From Thermodesulfobacteriota bacterium (GTDB taxonomy: Bacteria > Desulfobacterota > Desulfobacteria > Desulfobacterales > RPRI01), in NCBI GenBank assembly GCA_030836965.1, contig JAUPLM010000258.1:1-9003 (forward strand): a stretch of DNA of 9,003 bases, given 5' to 3'. The notes below the pieces were generated by a model that searched no databases, was not told where the DNA came from, and was given only the letters and a program-made list of their open reading frames with translations. How positions within the stretch are numbered: the stretch's first letter is position 1; each line of letters begins with the position of its first letter. The translations under genes and the position numbers were made by a program. Positions 5,064 through 9,003 of the stretch are shown piece by piece.

Positions 5064-7034
5064 ATGGCATTACCTAATAAACCTTTGGGTGAAACAAAGG
5101 CCGTCAAAGATCCGGCAGTTGAAGAACGCGAAGTCGATATTCTTATTGTGGGCGGTGGTATGGCTGCCTGCGGAACCGCTTTCGAAATAAAGAAATGGGC
5201 GCCGGACGCAAAAGTACTGCTTTGTGACAAAGCTGCCATGGAGAGAAGCGGCGCTGTTGCTCAGGGACTTTCAGCTATCAATACCTACGTTGGAAAGAAC
5301 AGCCCTGAAGACTATGTCAAGATGGTCCGCAATGACCTTATGGGCCTTGTGCGTGAAGACCTTATTTTTGACCTTGGTTGTCACGTCGATGACTCAGTTC
5401 ATCTTTTTGAGGAATGGGGCCTTCCGATCTGGAAGAAATCTGCAGAAGGCAAGACCCTTGACGGCAAAAAGGGACTCACGATGGGCTCGCTGAAAAAGGG
5501 AGCCGAGCCGGTCCGTACCGGTAAATGGCAGATAATGATAAACGGCGAATCATACAAAAGAATCGTTGCCGAAGCTGCAAAGCTTGCTCTTGGCACCGAA
5601 AACATCATTGAGCGCTGCTTTATAGTCGAGCTGCTTCTTGATGCCAACAAGCCGAATCAGGTTGCCGGCGCAGTTGGTTTCTCTGTTCGCGAAAACAAGG
5701 TCTATATCATCAAGTGCAAAACCATGATGGTTGCATGCGGCGGAGCAGTTAACATTTACATGCCGAGAAGCGTTGGTGAAGGTAAAGGCCGCGCATGGTA
5801 TCCTATATGGAATGCTGGTTCAACATACACAATGTGTATGAAAGTCGGCGCAGAACTTTCAATGATGGAAAACCGTTTCACGCCGGCACGTTTCAAAGAC
5901 GGGTACGGCCCGGTTGGCGCATGGTTCCTTCTTTTCAAGGCCAAAACATTAAACGGCCTTGGTGAAAATTTTGCGGGAAGTGATGCAGCAAAAGCAGAAC
6001 TTCAGAAGTATGCTCCTTACGGAACTGCTGCCGTTACACCTACATGTCTGCGTAATCATCTCATGCTGTTTGAAATGAAAGCCGGACGCGGTCCCATCAT
6101 CATGGATACGGTTACGGCTCTTGCCGAACTCGGCAAAACAATGGACAAGAAAGAACTCAAGCATCTTGAATCTGAAGCATGGGAAGACTTCCTTGACATG
6201 ACTTGCGGACAGGCAAACCTGTGGTGCGCCCAGAACTGTGAACCTGAAAAGAAGAATTCCGAAGTTATGCCTACAGAACCGTATCTGCTTGGATCACATT
6301 CAGGCTGCTGCGGCATGTGGGTATCAGGTCCGGACTATGACTGGGTACCGGCTGCTTACAAATGGGGCGATGGCGGAAAGGTTTACAACCGCATGACAAC
6401 AGTTGTCGGCCTCTTCACATCAGGTGACGGCGTAGGCTGTTCAGGGCACAAGTTCTCTTCGGGCTCACATGCCGAAGGCCGTATGGCAGCAAAAGAAATG
6501 GCAAAATTCGTACGCGATCATGCCGATTTCAAACCAGCCATCAAACAGAGCGCAAAAGAACTGGTTGATCTTGTTTACAAGCCTGTAAGAACATATCTTG
6601 ACAACTGCAATTATACTACGGCAGTTGATATCAACCCCAACTATGTTAAACCTTCAGGAATGGCCTTAAGACTCATGAAGGCCACGCATGAGTACGGTGC
6701 CGGAACAGCAACATACTACCAGACAAGCAGCAAAAATCTTGAAATAGTAATGGATCTTCTTGCAACAATGCGTGAAGACTGCGAAAAACTGGGTGCCGGT
6801 GATCTCCATGAACTTATGAGAGCATGGGAAATTTATCACCGTATATGGACAGTTGAAGCACATCTGCGACATATCCAGTTCCGTAAAGAAACCCGTTATC
6901 CCGGATTCTACTATCAGGCCGACTATCCGGGCCAGGATGACAAGAACTGGTTCTGCTTTGTAAACTCAAAGTATGACCCGGCAAAGAAGGAATGGAGCGT
7001 ATTCAAGAAAGATTACATTAAGATCATTCCTTGA
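5064..7034 (+). CDS. aprA: Adenylylsulfate (APS) reductase subunit alpha, FAD-containing catalytic subunit
   Basis: A complete 656-residue flavoprotein, the normal AprA length, of the fumarate reductase/succinate dehydrogenase flavoprotein superfamily. The N-terminal FAD-binding fold has VDILIVGGGMAACGTAFEI (24-42) and a Glu/Asp-type strand end at VLLCDK (51-56). SGAVAQGLSAIN (62-73) ends in Asn73, matching the Asn near the flavin in known structures. WYPIW (245-249), ENRFTPARFKDGYGPVGAW (269-287) and LLGSHSGCCG (408-417) carry Trp245, Arg276, Leu289 and His412. By spacing these correspond to the substrate-pocket residues TrpA234, ArgA265, LeuA278 and HisA398 of the Archaeoglobus enzyme, as recalled. 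All key residues appear present, so the enzyme should be active. It forms a heterodimer with AprB and receives electrons through it, physiologically from QmoABC. It could in principle be the reverse (sulfur-oxidising) type, but the qmo context favours sulfate reduction. Ribosome site AAGGAGG at 5050-5056 sets the start. Confidence 0.98.
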   Translation: MALPNKPLGETKAVKDPAVEEREVDILIVGGGMAACGTAFEIKKWAPDAKVLLCDKAAMERSGAVAQGLSAINTYVGKNSPEDYVKMVRNDLMGLVREDLIFDLGCHVDDSVHLFEEWGLPIWKKSAEGKTLDGKKGLTMGSLKKGAEPVRTGKWQIMINGESYKRIVAEAAKLALGTENIIERCFIVELLLDANKPNQVAGAVGFSVRENKVYIIKCKTMMVACGGAVNIYMPRSVGEGKGRAWYPIWNAGSTYTMCMKVGAELSMMENRFTPARFKDGYGPVGAWFLLFKAKTLNGLGENFAGSDAAKAELQKYAPYGTAAVTPTCLRNHLMLFEMKAGRGPIIMDTVTALAELGKTMDKKELKHLESEAWEDFLDMTCGQANLWCAQNCEPEKKNSEVMPTEPYLLGSHSGCCGMWVSGPDYDWVPAAYKWGDGGKVYNRMTTVVGLFTSGDGVGCSGHKFSSGSHAEGRMAAKEMAKFVRDHADFKPAIKQSAKELVDLVYKPVRTYLDNCNYTTAVDINPNYVKPSGMALRLMKATHEYGAGTATYYQTSSKNLEIVMDLLATMREDCEKLGAGDLHELMRAWEIYHRIWTVEAHLRHIQFRKETRYPGFYYQADYPGQDDKNWFCFVNSKYDPAKKEWSVFKKDYIKIIP

Positions 7035-7067
7035 TTTATCAGTTAAATAAGTTGGTTAGCAGGATAT

Positions 7068-7104
7068 ACCTCCAGGTGTCGAAAGACGCCTGGAGGTTTT
7101 TATT
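7068..7104 (+). terminator. Rho-independent terminator after aprA
   Basis: A 13-bp stem, ACCTCCAGGTGTC (7068-7080) with GACGCCTGGAGGT (7085-7097), is closed by a GAAA tetraloop and contains one G-U pair. It runs into TTTTTATT. It begins 34 bases after the aprA stop codon and would end the aprBA transcript, so qmo expression needs its own promoter or read-through. Confidence 0.92.
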
Positions 7105-7136
7105 AAGTTTGGCATTGCATGGTAATTCAGTCCATG

Positions 7137-7261
7137 AGGCGATATCCGTTTGAAGATGTCCGCTTGCTTAAGGTTTTTACATCAGAGATACGGAGCGTAA
7201 CAATCTTAAGCATTCGGACATTAGAGAATATTTCAAATTAATTAAATAAAGGATATCGCCT
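7137..7261. repeat. Long nested inverted repeat (about 125 bp) between aprA and qmoA
   Basis: The outer arms AGGCGATATCC (7137-7147) and GGATATCGCCT (7251-7261) are a perfect 11-bp inverted repeat. Inside, GTTTGAA (7148-7154) pairs with TTCAAAT (7232-7238, one G-U). Next, ATGTCCG (7156-7162) pairs with CGGACAT (7215-7221), and TGCTTAAG (7165-7172) with CTTAAGCA (7205-7212). Finally, GTTTTTAC (7173-7180) pairs with GTAACAAT (7197-7204) with one mismatch. The whole block can fold into one long stem of about 40 pairs with an AT-rich bulge at 7239-7250. It is separate from the aprA terminator and has no T-run. It may be a MITE-like insertion or a regulatory RNA/DNA structure in front of qmoA. No clear target-site duplication is visible. 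Confidence 0.75.
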
Positions 7262-7280
7262 TGTATGTAGGCACAGGTTT

Positions 7281-7286
7281 TATAAT
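7281..7286 (+). promoter_or_regulatory. Possible -10 box for the qmo operon
   Basis: A perfect TATAAT lies 39 bases before the qmoA start codon, just past the long inverted repeat. No good -35 box is present at 16-18 bases; TTGTAT at 7261-7266 is only 14 bases away. An alternative, TTTACA (7176-7181) with AACAAT (7199-7204) at 17 bases, lies inside the inverted repeat. Neither is compelling, but the terminator upstream makes a promoter in this gap likely. Confidence 0.3.
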
Positions 7287-7325
7287 ATTTATTCAAATTA
7301 ACTTTTTTAAGCACGGAGGGATAGC

Positions 7326-8603
7326 ATGACAGCAGACAAAGCAGCTCCTGCTAGCGGAAGTGTTCTTGTCGTCGGGGGCGGAATAAGCGGTTTGACCACG
7401 GCCCTTGAGACTGCAGAAGTGGGGTATGAGGTCTTTCTGGTCGAAAAAAATCCTTACCTGGGCGGAAGGGTAGCGCAATTAAATCAATATTTTCCAAAGC
7501 TATGCCCTCCGACCTGCGGTCTTGAGATCAATTTCAGACGAATTAAAGACAACCCTAAAATCAAGGTTTTTACACTTGCTGAGGTTCAAAATGTTGAGGG
7601 CGAACCGGGCAATTATGACGTTCAGATCAAATTAAGCCCTAGATATATCAATGAAAATTGTGTGGCTTGTGATGAATGCGTTAAAGTATGCCCTGTTGAA
7701 AGAAAAAATGACTTTAATTTCGGCCTCGATAATTCAAAGGCTGTTTTCAGGCCTTTTGAACTGTCATTCCCAATGCGTTACGTTATTGATGATGCAGTAT
7801 GCAAAGGGTCCGAATGTGCCAAATGCGTCGATGCATGTAAATACAACGCAATAGATCTTAAGATGGAATCAAAAACTATAAACCTTAAGGTCGGTGCAAT
7901 AGTGTGGGCTACAGGATGGGCTCCGTATGACGCCAATAAAATAGACAACCTGGGATTCGGAAAATATCCGAATATAATTACGAACATGCTTCTTGAGAGA
8001 TATGCATCTCCCAATGGCCCCACAAAAGGGAAAATAATACGTCCCTCCGACGGAAAAGCACCTGAAAGCGTTGCGTTTGTCCAGTGCGCCGGATCACGTG
8101 ACGAAAATCATCTTCCTTATTGCTCTTATATATGCTGTATGGCTTCACTCAAGCATGCTACCTATATCAGGGAACAATATCCTGATGCCAAAATCTATAT
8201 CTTTTACATAGATTTAAGGACTCCCGGACTCAGATATGAAAAATTTTATGACAAGATAAAAGCCGACGACAAAGTATTTTTCATCAAGGGTAAGGTGGCG
8301 GAAGTAAGTGAAGATCCTTCTACAAAAAATATTACAGTAGTTGCCGAAAATGCCGTGACAGCTGAAAAAGTCAGAGAGACTGTAGAAATGGTCGTTCTTG
8401 CTACAGGCATGCAGCCGACAGCAGCAATATGCAAACCCCCTGCAGAATTGAATTTTAACCCTGACGGATTCATTATCAATGATTTTGATAAGGGAGGAAT
8501 GTTTGCTGCGGGATGTGCCAACAAGCCTGCCGATGTGGTATCGTCAAACCAGAATGCTACCGGTATGGCACTTAAGGCTATTCAAACCCTGGTGAGGAGG
8601 TAG
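7326..8603 (+). CDS. qmoA: QmoA, HdrA-like flavoprotein subunit of quinone-interacting membrane-bound oxidoreductase
   Basis: A complete 425-residue protein of about the length expected for QmoA. It belongs to the QmoABC complex, which is known to link the menaquinone pool to AprBA in sulfate reducers; this subunit is cytoplasmic. The N-terminus is a FAD-binding Rossmann fold: VLVVGGGISGLTTALE (13-28) and VFLVEKNPYLGGRVAQ (36-51). CPPTCGLE (60-67) follows, as in HdrA proteins. A ferredoxin-like insert has Cys112, 115, 118 and 122 (CVACDECVKVCP) and Cys159, 164, 167 and 171 (CKGSECAKCVDAC), enough ligands for two [4Fe-4S] clusters. Further on are the HdrA-type segments QCAGSRDENHLPYCSYICC, a second ATG flavin motif (ATGMQP), and the C-terminal GMFAAGCANKPADV. 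ATG 7326 follows GGAGGG (7315-7320). An HdrA subunit of another complex is the alternative, but its place directly after aprBA and before a qmoB-like gene argues for QmoA. Confidence 0.94.
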   Translation: MTADKAAPASGSVLVVGGGISGLTTALETAEVGYEVFLVEKNPYLGGRVAQLNQYFPKLCPPTCGLEINFRRIKDNPKIKVFTLAEVQNVEGEPGNYDVQIKLSPRYINENCVACDECVKVCPVERKNDFNFGLDNSKAVFRPFELSFPMRYVIDDAVCKGSECAKCVDACKYNAIDLKMESKTINLKVGAIVWATGWAPYDANKIDNLGFGKYPNIITNMLLERYASPNGPTKGKIIRPSDGKAPESVAFVQCAGSRDENHLPYCSYICCMASLKHATYIREQYPDAKIYIFYIDLRTPGLRYEKFYDKIKADDKVFFIKGKVAEVSEDPSTKNITVVAENAVTAEKVRETVEMVVLATGMQPTAAICKPPAELNFNPDGFIINDFDKGGMFAAGCANKPADVVSSNQNATGMALKAIQTLVRR

Positions 8604-8607
8604 GAGG
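8602..8607 (+). promoter_or_regulatory. qmoB ribosome binding site overlapping the qmoA stop codon
   Basis: AGGAGG (8602-8607) overlaps the qmoA stop codon TAG (8601-8603) and lies 6 bases before the qmoB ATG at 8614. This arrangement suits translational coupling of qmoA and qmoB. Confidence 0.8.
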
Positions 8608-8613
8608 TTATCC

Positions 8614-9003
8614 ATGAATAAGAAATATGGCGTATATATATGCACTGGTTGCGGAATCGGAGAGGCTCTCAACATAGAAAAACTGAGCGCGGTTCCTAAA
8701 GAAGAAGGTGTGAGCATAGTCAAAACTCACCCGTTTCTTTGCGGCAGAGAAGGCTTGGAATTACTCAAGCAGGATATAGCCGGCGAGGGAGTCAATACAC
8801 TCGTAATTGGAGCCTGTTCCCGCCGGGTTAATTTCGATATTTTCAGGTTTGACGGCTGCATTGTGGATCGTGTCAATCTCAGAGAGCAGGTTGTATGGAC
8901 ACATCCAAGCACAAAAAAAGCCGGAGAAGAAGGCGGCATTGACCATGTCCAGATGATGGCTGAAGATTATCTGAAAATGGGCGTCATCAAGGTAAAGAAG
9001 ATA
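8614..9003 (+). CDS. qmoB: QmoB, HdrA-like subunit of quinone-interacting oxidoreductase, N-terminal part (3' end outside window)
   Basis: The frame runs open from ATG 8614 to the last base, giving the first 130 residues; QmoB is a much longer protein. The fragment matches the N-terminal domain of HdrA-type proteins, with YICTGCGIGEALN (8-20), FLCGREG (41-47), IGACSRR (65-71) and VNLREQVVWTH (87-97). Cys10, Cys13, Cys43 and Cys68 are spaced like the four cysteines that hold a [4Fe-4S] cluster in this domain of HdrA. The flavin-binding part and the C-terminal MvhD-like part known from QmoB lie beyond the window, and qmoC is expected after that. The start is fixed by AGGAGG at 8602-8607, and the gap to qmoA is 10 bases, so they share a transcript. 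Without the rest of the gene, an HdrA from another complex cannot be strictly excluded, but the gene order makes QmoB by far the best call. Confidence 0.9.
   Translation, partial: MNKKYGVYICTGCGIGEALNIEKLSAVPKEEGVSIVKTHPFLCGREGLELLKQDIAGEGVNTLVIGACSRRVNFDIFRFDGCIVDRVNLREQVVWTHPSTKKAGEEGGIDHVQMMAEDYLKMGVIKVKKI

Noticed and set aside
5399..6316. Several antisense ORFs across aprA, and similar ones across the acyl-CoA dehydrogenase and qmoA
   Set aside because: They are reverse-strand shadows of strongly conserved genes, with no ribosome sites or recognisable motifs.
4219..7257. AGGATATC shared by the inverted repeats upstream of aprB and qmoA as a common operator
   Set aside because: The same 8-mer also occurs inside coding sequence (for example near 3912), so it is not specific to the control regions.
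1..9003. CRISPR arrays, tRNA/rRNA genes, transposases, phage or defence genes
   Set aside because: No regularly spaced direct repeats, no tRNA-like cloverleaf segments and no transposase, integrase or nuclease motifs were seen on either strand.

Overview
The window reads as a stretch of chromosome from an anaerobic, dissimilatory sulfate-reducing bacterium, most likely of the Desulfobacterota and perhaps Desulfobacterales-like. The evidence is an aprB-aprA pair followed by qmoA and the start of qmoB. This is the typical sulfate-reducer arrangement for APS reductase and its membrane electron donor. Genus and species cannot be read from the sequence alone.

Layout from left to right: (1) the 3' end of an nqrF gene, the NADH-oxidising subunit of Na+-translocating NADH:quinone reductase, on the + strand; (2) a two-gene + strand unit, an acyl-CoA dehydrogenase followed by an HTH-cupin regulator, with a good promoter in front and a near-perfect palindrome just before the regulator; (3) a convergent - strand pair, a YkgJ-type Cys-cluster protein followed by a short-chain dehydrogenase whose active-site Lys appears to be missing; (4) a gene-free, AT-rich region of about 520 bp between the - strand pair and aprB, holding candidate promoters for both directions and a large inverted repeat; (5) aprB-aprA, closed by a strong intrinsic terminator; (6) a spacer of about 290 bp containing a long nested inverted repeat, then qmoA and the first 130 codons of qmoB, which run off the right edge.

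How the genes fit together: AprBA reduces adenosine 5'-phosphosulfate to sulfite plus AMP. QmoABC is known to pass electrons from the menaquinol pool toward AprBA. NqrF oxidises NADH and feeds the quinone pool, and the acyl-CoA dehydrogenase would supply reducing equivalents from acyl-CoA oxidation. The window therefore joins carbon-side electron input with the terminal electron-accepting machinery, although that functional link is inference from gene position.

I found no clearly undescribed multi-gene system. The points most worth a second look are the nested inverted repeat before qmoA, the inverted repeat between the ykgJ-like gene and aprB, and the atypical SDR active site.
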